NCBI GenBank assembly: GCA_015056045.1
Contig: SVGZ01000005.1
Coordinates: 62,001 to 126,000 of the forward strand
DNA: 64,000 bases
Source: Clostridiales bacterium
GTDB lineage: Bacteria; Bacillota; Clostridia; Christensenellales; Christensenellaceae
Direction: 5' to 3'
Below, one piece after another: positions 8,118 to 18,300 of this stretch (positions within the stretch are counted from its first letter, which is position 1; each line of letters begins with the position of its first letter). Made by a program: the position numbers and the translations under genes. The notes under the pieces are model-generated. The model was given only the letters and a program-made list of their open reading frames with translations, searched no databases and was not told the origin of the DNA.

Positions 8118-9563
8118 ATGAAACTCAGGGATATTCTTTCGGGAATCGATTATGAACTCCGGGGAGATATCGATACAGAGGTCAGCTCGATCTGTTACGA
8201 TTCCAGAAAAGCCGGAGAAAACAGTCTCTTTTTCTGCATTGTCGGTTTTGCTGTGGATGGGCATAATTACGCAGCTGCTGCTGTGAAAAACGGCGCTTCG
8301 GCGATCGTTGTCACGCGCTTCCTCGAAGATATTGATGCGGTGCAGATCCTCGTCAAAAATGACAGACAGGCGATGGCGCTGATTTCTGCCAATTTCTACG
8401 GAAATCCTGCGAAAAAAATGAAAATGATCGGCGTAACGGGTACGAAAGGCAAAACCTCGACGACCTATATGTTAAAAGCCATCCTCGAAGCTGCTGGCGA
8501 AAAAGTCGGTCTGATCGGCACGATCTATTATATGATCGGCGAAAAGGTGATCCCGGCAAAACATACAACACCCGAAGCTCCCGATCTGCAGGCACTTCTT
8601 GCGGAAATGCAGGCTTCCGGCATGACCAGCGTCGTTATGGAAGTTTCCTCGAGTGCGCTGATCTTTGACCGTGTTTACGGCATGCGTTTTGATGCGGCTG
8701 TGTATACCAATCTTTCGCAGGATCATATGGATATTCACGGCGATTTCGATAACTATGCGGCGGCAAAACAGATCCTTTTCAAAAATGCGGATATCAGCAT
8801 CGGCAATATCGATGATCCCCGCGGCAGATTCATGCTCGAAGGTGCGGATAAAAAGAAATTTACCTATGCCATTGAACAGAAAGCGGATTACAGAGCATAC
8901 GATATTGAGCTTTCCTCGCAGAATTCGCGCTTCATGCTCGAAACAAAGGATTTCCGTATGCCGCTTTATATCGAGCTGCCCGGAAAATTCATGGTTTATA
9001 ATGCGCTTGCAGCCGTCAGCTGCTGCCTTGAGCTCGGGATCGACCTCATACAGGTTAAGCGTGGTCTTGAAGCTATTCATGGTGTACCGGGCCGTTTTGA
9101 AAAGCTCGATACCAAGGGAATGCCCTATACGATCATCCTTGACTATGCGCATACGCCCGATTCGCTGGAAAACATCTTAACGAGCGTCAAGCTCTTTGCC
9201 AAGGGAAGGATCGTCTGCCTCTTTGGCTGCGGCGGAAACCGCGATAATACAAAGCGTCCGCTGATGGGTGCTGTGACGGAAAAACATGCAGACCTCGCTA
9301 TCGTCACGACGGATAACCCCCGATTTGAGGAACCTGCGGATATTATTGCACAGATCACGGCAGGCATGACGAGCGACCGTTATATCGTCATCGAAAACAG
9401 GCTCGAGGCCATCCGCTATGCGATCGAAAATGCAAAGAAGGATGACGTCATCATCTTAGCCGGCAAAGGCCACGAATATTATCAGGAGATCAAAGGCGTG
9501 CGCTACGATTTCAACGAAAAAGAGATCGTCGAAGAGATCATGCAGGAGATCACAAACAAATAA
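8118..9563 (+). CDS. murE: UDP-N-acetylmuramoyl-L-alanyl-D-glutamate--2,6-diaminopimelate ligase
   Basis: MurE adds the third amino acid to the peptidoglycan stem peptide in the cytoplasm, using ATP. The start at 8118 follows AAGGATGG by 7 bases; an upstream TTG in frame has no site. The 481-residue protein has the ATP loop GVTGTKGKTST (residues 105-115), an HTTPEAPDLQ segment, and a DNPRFEEP motif late in the protein. DNPR is the signature of enzymes that use meso-diaminopimelate rather than lysine. It ends the visible cluster at a terminator, so murF, mraY and the rest are not adjacent here. Confidence 0.96.
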   Translation: MKLRDILSGIDYELRGDIDTEVSSICYDSRKAGENSLFFCIVGFAVDGHNYAAAAVKNGASAIVVTRFLEDIDAVQILVKNDRQAMALISANFYGNPAKKMKMIGVTGTKGKTSTTYMLKAILEAAGEKVGLIGTIYYMIGEKVIPAKHTTPEAPDLQALLAEMQASGMTSVVMEVSSSALIFDRVYGMRFDAAVYTNLSQDHMDIHGDFDNYAAAKQILFKNADISIGNIDDPRGRFMLEGADKKKFTYAIEQKADYRAYDIELSSQNSRFMLETKDFRMPLYIELPGKFMVYNALAAVSCCLELGIDLIQVKRGLEAIHGVPGRFEKLDTKGMPYTIILDYAHTPDSLENILTSVKLFAKGRIVCLFGCGGNRDNTKRPLMGAVTEKHADLAIVTTDNPRFEEPADIIAQITAGMTSDRYIVIENRLEAIRYAIENAKKDDVIILAGKGHEYYQEIKGVRYDFNEKEIVEEIMQEITNK

Positions 9564-9570
9564 AAATGAA

Positions 9571-9598
9571 GCCGTACGTTTTTGCGTGCGGCTTTTTT
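9571..9598 (+). terminator. Terminator after murE
   Basis: GCCGTACG pairs with CGTGCGGC (one G-T pair), followed by six T. It ends just before the ribosome site of the next gene. Confidence 0.85.
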
Positions 9599-9607
9599 GG
9601 AGGAATT

Positions 9608-10000
9608 ATGTGGGAGTGTCCGAAATGCGGGCGTATGTTTAAGCGGATAAATCAGGGGCATTATTGCGGAAAAGCGCCTGAAAATGTACAGGAATACATT
9701 GCCGCACAGGAAAATGATGTGCAGGGATCGCTTTGCCATCTGCGAGAGATCATCCTTTCTGCTGTGCCCGCTGCAAAAGAAAAGATCGCATGGAGTATGC
9801 CGTATTTTGTCTGCGGAGAAAATGCCGTTTCTTTTGCAGCGTTTCGGGGGCATATCAGCCTGTATGCCGATGAAGATGTCCTGACAAAATTGGGTTTTTC
9901 CGGTTTTGTCGTCAAAAAATCGGCCATATACCTGCCTTATGACAAGGAATGGCCGGAAGAACTTTTGAAAAAATTAGTAAAAGAATCTTTGCTGAAATAA
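9608..10000 (+). CDS. DUF1801 (YdhG-like) protein with N-terminal zinc-ribbon-like motif
   Basis: The start ATG at 9608 has a GGAGGA site a few bases upstream. The 130-residue product starts with CPKCGRMF...HYC, which may bind zinc, followed by a DUF1801/YdhG-like domain (IAWSMPYFVCGENAVSFAAFRG). Proteins of this family are small, soluble and of unknown function; some are related to bacillithiol-biosynthesis or iron-chaperone-like folds. It is flanked by terminators on both sides and seems to be a single gene. Confidence 0.8.
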   Translation: MWECPKCGRMFKRINQGHYCGKAPENVQEYIAAQENDVQGSLCHLREIILSAVPAAKEKIAWSMPYFVCGENAVSFAAFRGHISLYADEDVLTKLGFSGFVVKKSAIYLPYDKEWPEELLKKLVKESLLK

Positions 10001-10002
10001 AA

Positions 10003-10024
10003 AACTGCGGTTTCCCGCAGTTTA
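10003..10024. terminator. Bidirectional terminator between convergent genes
   Basis: ACTGCGG-TTTC-CCGCAGT, with A-rich sequence on the left and a T-rich tail on the right, lies between two convergent stop codons. Confidence 0.75.
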
Positions 10025-10708
10025 TTTTATTTTCTGTTCGTATTGCTGGCGCATGATGTACATCGCAAAAAGGAAGCTTACCGCCATAAAAACAAGGAAT
10101 ACGGCAAAAAATTCCGCTCTTGCCCAAAAGATCGTCAGGTTATAGACCGTATTCAACACCGATGCGGAAAACCAGCCAAGGAATAGGTGAAAGCGCCTTC
10201 TGTGTGTGCTGCCGTGGTTTTCGTAAAGCTTTGAGTTGAAATAAAAGACCGAGCAGACAACGGAAACACCGAGCTGTGCAGGGATCGAAAGCAGTGCCCT
10301 CAGGGAAAGCTCCGGGTAAAAAATACAGAGCACATTTTCCGCAGCGATATACCCGGCGGAGATCAGGAACATATAGAGCAAAGAGCTGTATTCGTGGTTG
10401 AAATGTGCGCTGTGCCAAAAGCTTTTTTTGAGGAAAAAGAGCTTTGCCGCTTCGCCTATTGCCGCAGAAGCAGGGAAAAAGTGCAGAACACTGTATGGGA
10501 AACCCAAAAGCCACCTGAAAAGGAAATACAGAGGCAATGCGATCAGGTAAGCAAAAATTGCGGAAAAGATACCGCCGCGGATCAGCCGCAATATCGTTCG
10601 CGGGCTTTCCGTTTGGGCAAATTCATTTTTCTGAATGTAATAGAAAAGACAGATCGCCGGCACAACTGCACAGGCAAGGTTGAGGTAATGGTATAAATTG
10701 GGCTGCAT
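10022..10708 (-). CDS. PrsW-like membrane protein (possibly inactive glutamic intramembrane protease)
   Basis: The start at 10708 follows an AAGGAA site, 13 bases after rsmI, so this is probably the last gene of the tmk-rsmI operon. The 228-residue product has about seven hydrophobic helices. It resembles PrsW-family proteases in three places: GEAAK (85-89, where PrsW has EExxK), FLISAGYIAAEN (114-125, matching the conserved EN), and RALLSIPAQ (137-145, where PrsW usually has P-x-H). The first glutamate (Gly here) and the histidine (Gln here) are replaced, so it may have lost proteolytic activity. The family call is from recall of motifs. Confidence 0.6.
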   Translation of the reverse strand: MQPNLYHYLNLACAVVPAICLFYYIQKNEFAQTESPRTILRLIRGGIFSAIFAYLIALPLYFLFRWLLGFPYSVLHFFPASAAIGEAAKLFFLKKSFWHSAHFNHEYSSLLYMFLISAGYIAAENVLCIFYPELSLRALLSIPAQLGVSVVCSVFYFNSKLYENHGSTHRRRFHLFLGWFSASVLNTVYNLTIFWARAEFFAVFLVFMAVSFLFAMYIMRQQYEQKIK

Positions 10709-10721
10709 GTTTTTTCCTTGT

Positions 10722-11606
10722 TTAAAATTCGTTGGCAATGCGCTTGGCAATGTTTTTTGCCGCGCCGAGCTCAGAAACGGCTTTTGCCGCAGCATCTTTT
10801 CTGCTCATGCCGAGCGACAGGTTTTCTTCGATAAAGCGGCGGATGTCTTCTTCGGTGAGGACTTTAATTTCTTCTTTTTTGCCTTCGAGAATGATGACAA
10901 ATTCACCTCTGGGCTGTCTTTCCGCAAAATAAGCAGCAGCTTCGGCAACGCTCATGCGCAGGACTTCTTCATGGATTTTGGTAAGCTCACGGCAGATCGC
11001 AATTTTCCGTTCGGGAATGATCGCAGCAAATTCCTCAAGTGTACGCAGGAGATGATGCGGACTTTCATAAAAAACGACCGTTCGTTTGCTTTCCGCAATA
11101 TCGCTGATCACATCACGCCTTGTCTTATCGCGCGGAATGAAGCCCTCGAAAACAAAGCGCCTTGCATCGATCCCGCTCATGGGCAAAGCCGTTACGACCG
11201 CACAAGGACCGGGAATGACCGTAATGCCGATGTCGTTTGCAATGCAGGCAGAAACAAGCGGTGAACCCGGATCGGAAATTCCGGGCATACCGGCATCGGA
11301 AACAAGGGCGATCTTTTTACCTTCGAGCATTTGTGTGATCAGGCTGTCGATCTTTTTCTGGTCGGAATATTCGTGATAGCTGACAAGCGTATTTTTAATG
11401 CCCAGACGGTTTAAGAGCTTGATCGTGTGCCGTGTATCCTCCGCAGCGATAAGATCCGCATGGCGAAGCGTTTCAATGGCACGCTGGCTGATATCGCCAA
11501 GGTTGCCGATCGGCGTTGCGACGATAAAGAGCGATGCGTTTTCCATCGAAAAAACGGGTTCTTCAAATTCTTCTGTGATTTCGTTAAAGTTTTCCAGGTT
11601 ATCCAA
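10722..11606 (-). CDS. rsmI: 16S rRNA (cytidine(1402)-2'-O)-methyltransferase RsmI
   Basis: RsmI methylates the 2'-OH of C1402 of 16S rRNA. The 294-residue protein shows the family's FIVATPIGNLGDISQRA near residue 28, AAEDTRHT, and VSDAGMPGISDPG near residue 103. It overlaps trmN6 by 8 bases, and this order (trmN6 then rsmI) is common in Bacillota. The N-terminal extension of about 25 acidic residues is slightly longer than usual; an internal start closer to the conserved region is possible. Confidence 0.95.
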   Translation of the reverse strand: MDNLENFNEITEEFEEPVFSMENASLFIVATPIGNLGDISQRAIETLRHADLIAAEDTRHTIKLLNRLGIKNTLVSYHEYSDQKKIDSLITQMLEGKKIALVSDAGMPGISDPGSPLVSACIANDIGITVIPGPCAVVTALPMSGIDARRFVFEGFIPRDKTRRDVISDIAESKRTVVFYESPHHLLRTLEEFAAIIPERKIAICRELTKIHEEVLRMSVAEAAAYFAERQPRGEFVIILEGKKEEIKVLTEEDIRRFIEENLSLGMSRKDAAAKAVSELGAAKNIAKRIANEF

Positions 11607-12315
11607 GATGATAGATCTCTTTCATTTCTTTGGTATAGCTGCCGTCTTTTTCATAAATGATGAGCGGTGCAGGGATGTCTACGCCTTCTTTGGCGTCTTT
11701 TTTACAGGCGATAAGAACATAATTCGGCGTTTTGCCGACTTGCGACTGCACAAGACGGATGGTTTTCGGTTCAAGGCGGTGTTCTTTTAAAAGGTAGATC
11801 AGCTCTGCCAAACGGCTCGTTCGGTGGATCATATAAAATCTGCCTGCGGTCTGCAGCATGGCAGCTGCGGAAGCAATGATCTCTTTGATCGTGATGGCGA
11901 TCTCATAGCGTGCGATCTTGAGGCTTTCCTTTTCCTTCTGTGCGCCGGATAATGGCTTATCATAAGGCGGATTGCAGATGACGACATCGGCATATTTGCC
12001 GACCATTTGGTAAGCATTGCGGATATCGCCGTTTAAGATCGTGATCTTATCCGAAAGCCCGTTTAACTCGGCGTTTCTTTGGGCAAGGGAAGCAGGACCT
12101 TCCTGCAGTTCAATGCCATAAAACTTTGCGTCGGTATCTGCAGCCAAAAGAACGGGGATGATCCCTGTGCCTGTGCCGAAATCGACGATGGTTTCGTTCT
12201 TTTTGCAGGTGGCAAAGCGCGCCAAAAGGACAGCATCCGTGCCGAAGGCGAAATATTCACTGTTTTGTATAAAGCGGAGGCCTTTATACTGGAGGTCTTC
12301 GATTCTTTCTGTCAT
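11599..12315 (-). CDS. trmN6: tRNA1(Val) (adenine(37)-N6)-methyltransferase-like protein
   Basis: This SAM-dependent methyltransferase has VDFGTGTGIIPVLLA (motif I) and the catalytic CNPPYDKP (motif IV, NPPY) typical of N6-adenine methyltransferases of the YfiC/YabB group. The ATG at 12315 gives 238 residues with the expected N terminus, although no clear Shine-Dalgarno site is seen. An upstream in-frame TTG lies inside the terminator hairpin of the ferredoxin gene and is unlikely. It sits between the ferredoxin gene and rsmI. Confidence 0.9.
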   Translation of the reverse strand: MTERIEDLQYKGLRFIQNSEYFAFGTDAVLLARFATCKKNETIVDFGTGTGIIPVLLAADTDAKFYGIELQEGPASLAQRNAELNGLSDKITILNGDIRNAYQMVGKYADVVICNPPYDKPLSGAQKEKESLKIARYEIAITIKEIIASAAAMLQTAGRFYMIHRTSRLAELIYLLKEHRLEPKTIRLVQSQVGKTPNYVLIACKKDAKEGVDIPAPLIIYEKDGSYTKEMKEIYHLG

Positions 12316-12323
12316 TTTGCTTA

Positions 12324-12356
12324 TAAAAAGAGCCTGTGCCAAGCTGGAACAGGCTT
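12324..12356 (-). terminator. Terminator after the ferredoxin gene
   Basis: On the reverse strand AGCCTGT...ACAGGCT is followed by CTTTTTAT. It lies directly before trmN6, so it may attenuate rather than end transcription of the downstream genes. Confidence 0.75.
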
Positions 12357-12376
12357 CTTTTCCGGGAAAACTGCGA

Positions 12377-12547
12377 TTAGTCTTCTACGATAGCGCCAAC
12401 GGGGCAGGTATCTGCGCAAGCGCCGCAGCCGATGCAAGCATCAGCATCGATTACATACTGTGTATCGCCTTCAGAGATAGCGCTCATGGGGCAAGCTTCT
12501 GCACATGCACCGCAGGAAAGGCAAGCGTCTGTAATTTTGTATGCCAT
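12377..12547 (-). CDS. 2[4Fe-4S] ferredoxin
   Basis: This 56-residue protein begins MAYKITDACLSCGACAEACP and repeats the motif as CIGCGACADTCP, so it has two CxxCxxCxxxCP clusters in the classic clostridial arrangement. A GGAGG site lies 9 bases before the ATG. It is a cytoplasmic low-potential electron carrier, a natural partner for the 2-oxoacid oxidoreductase and the Hdr/Flx cluster in this window. It is placed between ricT and trmN6 and has its own terminator. Confidence 0.95.
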   Translation of the reverse strand: MAYKITDACLSCGACAEACPMSAISEGDTQYVIDADACIGCGACADTCPVGAIVED

Positions 12548-12633
12548 AGTGAATAGCCTCCATATTTATTGTTCTTGCGCTTATATTATAGTAACTGAAG
12601 AATAAAATTGCAATAGAATTTTATGGTTTTGCG

Positions 12634-13539
12634 TTATTTGCTGTGTTTGTTGTCAGATTTCTTCTCTTCGTGGTGTCTGTCTTCGTGCTTTTTTTCGTCG
12701 GATTTTTTCTCGTCGTTATTCTTTTTCTTTTTCAGCACTTTAAGGTCGGCGTTGTCATATTCGCGCAGATCGATCGAACCATCGGGCAGGCTGAGCTTGA
12801 CTTTGACCTTCTGCGTCAGCGGGTTGGAATCCGCAACGATGCCTTCACCGTCGGGTGTTTTGACGTCCATGCCGTTTTTGGGTAAAATACGGCGAACTTC
12901 TTCGTAATAGTCATTTTCGAAGTTAAGGCAGCACATGAGCCTTCCGCAAAGACCGCTGATCTTCGTCGGCGAAAGGGAAAGGTTCTGTTCCTTGGCCATT
13001 TTGATCGAAACAGGCGAAAAATCGCTGAGGAAAACCGAGCAGCAGACCGGTCTTCCGCAAGGGCCTAAACCGCCGATAAGCTTTGCCTCATCGCGAACGC
13101 CGATCTGACGCAGCTCGATGCGTGTTTTGAAAACGCCGGCAAGCTCTTTGACGAGTTCACGGAAATCGACTCTGCCGTCTGCGGTGAAATAGAAGATGAT
13201 CTTGCTGCCGTCAAAAGCATATTCGACGTTGATGAGCTTCATATCCATGCCAAGCTTTTCGATCTTCTGCTGGCATGTCTCAAAAGCCTCCGCTTCACGC
13301 TGTTTGCTTTCCTGTGCATCCTGCAGGTCCTTTTCGGTCGCTTTGCGGATGACGGGTTTATAGGGATTTTCCGGGTCTTCGTTTTCGGTTTCCCATTCGG
13401 GTGTGCTGACGATGCCGATCTCTACGCCGTGGACCGTTTCCACAACGACTTCATCGCCGACTTTGAGGGAAAGCCCGGAAGTATCGAAATAATATGCTTT
13501 GCCCGCTTTACCAAAGCGGACACCAATGATCTTTGTCAT
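12634..13539 (-). CDS. ricT: RicT/YaaT-like PSP1 domain protein
   Basis: The 301-residue protein has the PSP1 C-terminal domain and two conserved cysteine sets, CGRPVCC near residue 162 and CGRLMCC near residue 198. In Bacillus subtilis RicT (YaaT) acts in the RicAFT Fe-S complex that stimulates RNase Y-dependent mRNA processing and affects sporulation and biofilm. The C-terminal 45 residues are an unusual low-complexity tail rich in Lys, Asp, Glu and His. It follows holB by 24 bases, as in other Bacillota. Confidence 0.9.
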   Translation of the reverse strand: MTKIIGVRFGKAGKAYYFDTSGLSLKVGDEVVVETVHGVEIGIVSTPEWETENEDPENPYKPVIRKATEKDLQDAQESKQREAEAFETCQQKIEKLGMDMKLINVEYAFDGSKIIFYFTADGRVDFRELVKELAGVFKTRIELRQIGVRDEAKLIGGLGPCGRPVCCSVFLSDFSPVSIKMAKEQNLSLSPTKISGLCGRLMCCLNFENDYYEEVRRILPKNGMDVKTPDGEGIVADSNPLTQKVKVKLSLPDGSIDLREYDNADLKVLKKKKNNDEKKSDEKKHEDRHHEEKKSDNKHSK

Positions 13540-13563
13540 GTATATACCGTCCTTTTAGGTGGT

Positions 13564-14493
13564 TTATCTTGTTTGCTTGATGATATCCATGATATCGAAA
13601 AACATCGTTTCGGTGATGAGCCTATCGGGAACACCGGGGTTTGCCGCCTGTTTTTCGGCATATTGCAGGGTCGTTTCCGAAATTTTGGAAAGCTGCACTG
13701 CGCTGAGCTTCGTTTCCGCAAAGGCTTCTTTCATATCGGGCGTAAACTGCGGCTCTGTCTTTGCGATCTGCCATGCCGCTGCATCCATAAAACAAGCGGA
13801 AAGCGTAAACAGGCAATCGGAAATTTTCTTGCCGTGCTGCAAAAGCTCCTGTGCCAGAGTAAAGATCGGGACTTTCCCTAAGAGCAGCTTTTTCGCAACG
13901 GAAAGCGCAGCATCTCTTGCGGCAAAAAACTCTTCATCGGAAAGAAGAGCTTCGGCCTGTTCGGCAAAACCGCCTGTATAGGCAAGGGCGATTTTGAACT
14001 TTTCGGATTCTTCGCTGCTGCGTGCAGCCGGAGGCGTTAAATTGATCTTGAGGCAGCGGGAAGCGACTGTCGGCAAAAGCTTTGTCGGCGTATCCGTTGC
14101 CAGAATAAAAACCGTGTTCGGCGGTGGATCCTCGAAGCTTTTGAGGAGCCTGTTTTGTACGGTCGTATTCATGTTGTGGGCATTTTTGATATAAATGACC
14201 CTATAACCGCCTTCCATCGGGCGAACGGAAAGGAAAAACGGAAGATCGGCAATGGCGTCTTTATTGATCGCACCATCGGAGCTGATCTCGAGGTAATCCA
14301 TATGGTTTCCCGAATCAAATTTACGGCAGCCTTGGCAAATACCGCAGCCTGTGCCGGTTTCACAAAAGATCGCACGGGCAAAATCCCTTGCCGCTTCATC
14401 GGCAGCTTCTGCGGAACCTGCGGTGATGAGGTAAGCCTGCGCTAATCGGCGGCTGATAATGGCTTCCGTCGGAACGGTAAAGAGCTTGCTCAT
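13564..14493 (-). CDS. holB: DNA polymerase III subunit delta'
   Basis: The delta' subunit is part of the clamp loader. The 309-residue protein has the clamp-loader AAA+ fold signatures: a zinc module with four cysteines (CETGTGCGICQGC), VIYIKNAHNMNTTVQNRLLKS, and SFEDPPPNTVFIL. There is no classical P-loop, which is normal for delta'. It overlaps tmk by 4 bases. Gene order tmk-holB-ricT supports the assignment. Confidence 0.93.
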   Translation of the reverse strand: MSKLFTVPTEAIISRRLAQAYLITAGSAEAADEAARDFARAIFCETGTGCGICQGCRKFDSGNHMDYLEISSDGAINKDAIADLPFFLSVRPMEGGYRVIYIKNAHNMNTTVQNRLLKSFEDPPPNTVFILATDTPTKLLPTVASRCLKINLTPPAARSSEESEKFKIALAYTGGFAEQAEALLSDEEFFAARDAALSVAKKLLLGKVPIFTLAQELLQHGKKISDCLFTLSACFMDAAAWQIAKTEPQFTPDMKEAFAETKLSAVQLSKISETTLQYAEKQAANPGVPDRLITETMFFDIMDIIKQTR

Positions 14494-15098
14494 AGGCCTT
14501 TTTCGCGAATCGCATGGCGGATCATTGCCTGCGTTTCCTCTTTTGTGCCTGTTGCCGTGATCACGCGGATGCGTTCGGGAAAGTGTTTTGCAGCTTCATG
14601 GAAACCCTTGTAGACTCTTTCCTTAAAGGTGATCCCTTCAAGCTCAAGCCTGTCGAGCGTTCTGCCTTCCATGCGGTTGCCGGCGGTTTTCGGCGGAACA
14701 TCGAGGAAGATCGTAATATCGGGCAGGCAGTTTTTCACGGCATAATCATTGATGCGCAAAACTTCCCCAAGCCCAAGCTCACGCCCATAAGCCTGATACG
14801 CAATGCTCGAATCGAGGTAACGGTCGCAGATGACGACTTTGCCTTCGCTGAGTGCGGGCTTGATGACTTCCTTGATCAGCTGAACGCGTGCAGCTGCATA
14901 GAGCACAGCTTCCGTTTCGGGCTGCATTTCGCTGTTTTCCGGGTCAAGAAGAAGATCGCGGATCTTTTCGCCGATCTTTGTACTGCCGGGTTCGCGGAGC
15001 ATAATATAAGGAATATTCTTTTCTTCGAGGTATGCGGCAAAAAGCCTGATCTGTGTGGATTTGCCGCTTCCGTCTACGCCTTCAAATGAAATAAACAT
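14490..15098 (-). CDS. tmk: Thymidylate kinase
   Basis: Tmk phosphorylates dTMP to dTDP. The 202-residue sequence has the P-loop FEGVDGSGKSTQ at the N terminus, the DRY motif in CDRYLDSSIAYQ near residue 91, and a LID region near residue 145. Length is typical. It is the first gene of the reverse-strand operon tmk-holB-ricT-ferredoxin-trmN6-rsmI. Confidence 0.96.
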   Translation of the reverse strand: MFISFEGVDGSGKSTQIRLFAAYLEEKNIPYIMLREPGSTKIGEKIRDLLLDPENSEMQPETEAVLYAAARVQLIKEVIKPALSEGKVVICDRYLDSSIAYQAYGRELGLGEVLRINDYAVKNCLPDITIFLDVPPKTAGNRMEGRTLDRLELEGITFKERVYKGFHEAAKHFPERIRVITATGTKEETQAMIRHAIREKGL

Positions 15099-15341
15099 GG
15101 TTACAATACCGCCTTTACCTATTCATCATATCATTTATTTGGGAAATTGTATAGGCGGTATTTTGCAAAGAAAGTGGGGAAAAACTGTCAATTTTTATGA
15201 AAAAAACGAAAAAAACCGCAATCATTCATAAAGAGTTTGCGACTTTGACAAATGTGCCGCTTGTTTGGGAAGGTTTTTTATGTTTTAATTATACTAACAA
15301 AAAGTGCATATTTGTTTTCTTTTGCATAACATGGAGGATTT

Positions 15342-18300
15342 ATGATAAAAACAAAAAAACTGATCGCATTTATACTGGCGTTCACGATGATCATCGGGCT
15401 TATGCCGACGGCTGCTTTTGCCGCAGTTGATGACCATTCGATCGTTCGCGTCAAGATTTCCATCGGCAGTGTTAAGCAGCAGGCTTTGACGATCGACGGC
15501 AATTATTACATTGAGGAATCGAAATCGACCGAGCTTTACAGGCAGTCCTATACGGTCGGTATTGAAAACAATGCCTTGACCTTAAAGGATCCTCTTGGCG
15601 AAACGGTCCTTTCGGGAAAGAGCTCCATTACTTTTGTACAGTGTGCGGATACGACCGGCAACAATTATATGACGGTTGGCAGCTACCATTACAAAGGCAA
15701 CATGAAGTTCACGATCGTTTCGGGAAATCTGCAGCTTGTCAACCATGTGTATATTGAGGATTACATCCCCGGTGTTCTCGTTGGCGAGATCGGCGATTAT
15801 TACCCGATCGAAGTGCAGAAATCGCAGGCGATCATTGCCCGTACTTATGCCGTTACGCATATGTCCGATTCGGGAACCTTTGACCTTTACGATACTTCGA
15901 GAAGCCAGGTCTATAAAGGCTATAACGCAAGCTGGACAAACTGTATTGCCGGTGCAGAGGCTACGGCAAAACAGCTCTTATATTGCGACAGTGAGCTTGT
16001 CGATGTCTATTATACAAACAGCAACGGCGGCTATGTCGAGTGCTATCAGCATGCATGGTATCCGCGTGCGGTCGAACCCTATGATATCGTCCGTGAAGAT
16101 ATATGGGACAGAGACAACGCAAAGAGCCCGAAGGAATCTCTGAAAATTTATAAAGACCTTTCGGCAAACAGCCTTGCAGCAAATCTTTCGAACTATTTAA
16201 AAGATCTCGTTGCGGGTAAGGCAGGCAGTGGAAGGTCTGATGTTACACTTGTTTCGATCGATAAGATCGAGCCGAAAACGATCGCTTCGGGTCATACTTC
16301 CTGGCCTGATAAAAAATGTGCCGGTCATGGGGCAGAAAAATATGCAAACCACAGCGAATTCCTTTCCGTATGCCCCAATTATACGGGCTTTGCCGTTACC
16401 TTAAAGGCAAAGATCGGCGGCACAACAAAGAGCTATACCGTTGAAATGGATGCGACAAAGCTCAAAGTCGACGGCACTTATGAAGTATATTCCAAGACGA
16501 ATCTCCGTCTTTTCAGGCTTGAGGAAACGGATAGCTATTATATACTTTCTCAGGTAAGAAGCGGCCATGGTGTAGGTTTCTCTCAGCACGGCGCACAGCA
16601 GATGGCAAAAAGCGGCTGGACCTATGAGCAGATGATCGATTTCTATTATCCCAACTGCGAGATCAAGGAAGGCAACATCACAGCCCCGAAGCTTGAAAAC
16701 AGAAAGACAAACAGCACCGTTATCGCAAAGCCCGAACTTGCGGCTGTCGGCACATCGACAGGCAACGTCAACGTCCGCTCCGGTGCAGGCGAAGAGTATA
16801 CCAAGCTTGGAACCTTAAAGACAGGCTCTGTTGTAGAGATTGTGGAGAAAAATGTTGTTTCGGGTTGGCATAAGATCTGGTATAACGGGCAGATCGCCTA
16901 TGTTTCCGCAGATTATGTCACGATCGATGAAGACGGCATGAAGGTCATCGCGGAAGGTATCGTCACAGGCAGTGACGTCAAACTGCGCCGTGGCCCGGGA
17001 ACTGATTTTGATCAGCTGACCTTGGCTTCCAAAAACAGCAAGATCTATATCATTAAAAAGAATGCAAAATCCGGCTGGCACAGAGTGCTGTATAACGATA
17101 TTTACGGCTATATGTCCAGCAGCTATATCAGCATCGATAACGAAAGCATTACCGTAACGGGCGTTTCGCTTGATCAGACACAGGCAACAATGAGCATCGG
17201 CAGCAGCATTACGCTCACGGCATCGGTATTGCCCGAAGATGCGGCAAAGAATACGGTAACATGGAAAACGACGAATGAAGATGCTTTGCAGCTGACGGCA
17301 GGCGAAAACAATACCTGCACCGTTCGTGCGATCGCAGCGGGAAGTGCTGCAGTCGTTATCACAACGGATGAAGGCGGCTATACAGCTTCCTGTGTCATTA
17401 CGGTAGATCCCGATCCGGTTGCGGTAAGCGGCATTACCCTCAGCAATGCAAATCTTGCGCTTTATGTCGGTCAGGAATATGAACTGACAGCGGAAGTTTT
17501 ACCTGAAGATGCGACAAACAAAACGCATACATGGGCAAGCTCCAACGAAAAAGTCGTCACAGTGGAAGAAGATGTCAACGGCGGCTGCACAGTTACGGCA
17601 CTTGCAGTCGGTTCGGCAACAATCACAGCCACAACGGAAGACGGCGAATTTGAAGCTTCCTGTGTTGTGACAGTTGAGGAAAGAAAAATCATCCCTGCAG
17701 GTATCGTTGCTGTCGGCACGGTTACGGAAGAAGTCAACATCCGCGAAAAAGCGACGACAAGCTCCACAAAGCTTGATGAAGTTGCCGCAGGTGCAGTTCT
17801 GGAGATCAAAGATACCGATCCGGCAGACGGCTGGTACATGATCAACTGGAACGGCAAGGATGCCTATGTTTCCGCAGATTATGTCACGATCGATAAGGAC
17901 GGCATGAAGATCATTGCGGAAGGTACCGTTACGGGCAGCGATGTTAAACTCCGCCGTGGTCCTTCGACAAGTTATGATATTCTGACGCTGGCAAGCAAAA
18001 ACAGCACGATCTATATCATTGAGGAAAATACAAAATCCGGCTGGCACAGAGTACTGTATAACGATATGTTCGGCTATATGTCTTCGAGCTATATCAAGAT
18101 CAGCGAAACTGCTGTCAAAGTTACGGGCGTTTCGCTCGATATGGCGGAAAAAACCCTTAAAGTCGGTGAAAGCTTCACACTGACAGCGACCATTTTACCC
18201 GAAAATGCGGCAAACAAAGCCGTTTCCTGGGCAAGCAGTGACTCCGCTGCGGTAAAGGTCGAAAACGGCAAAGTGACGGCTCTGAAAGCAGGAACCGCAA

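Noticed and set aside
12340-12342. TTG upstream start for trmN6
   Set aside because: It lies within the terminator hairpin of the ferredoxin gene.
15245-15295. Promoter for the SpoIID gene with TTGACA at 15245
   Set aside because: No -10 element lies at the right distance; TATACT at 15290 is too far from it, so no promoter is claimed.
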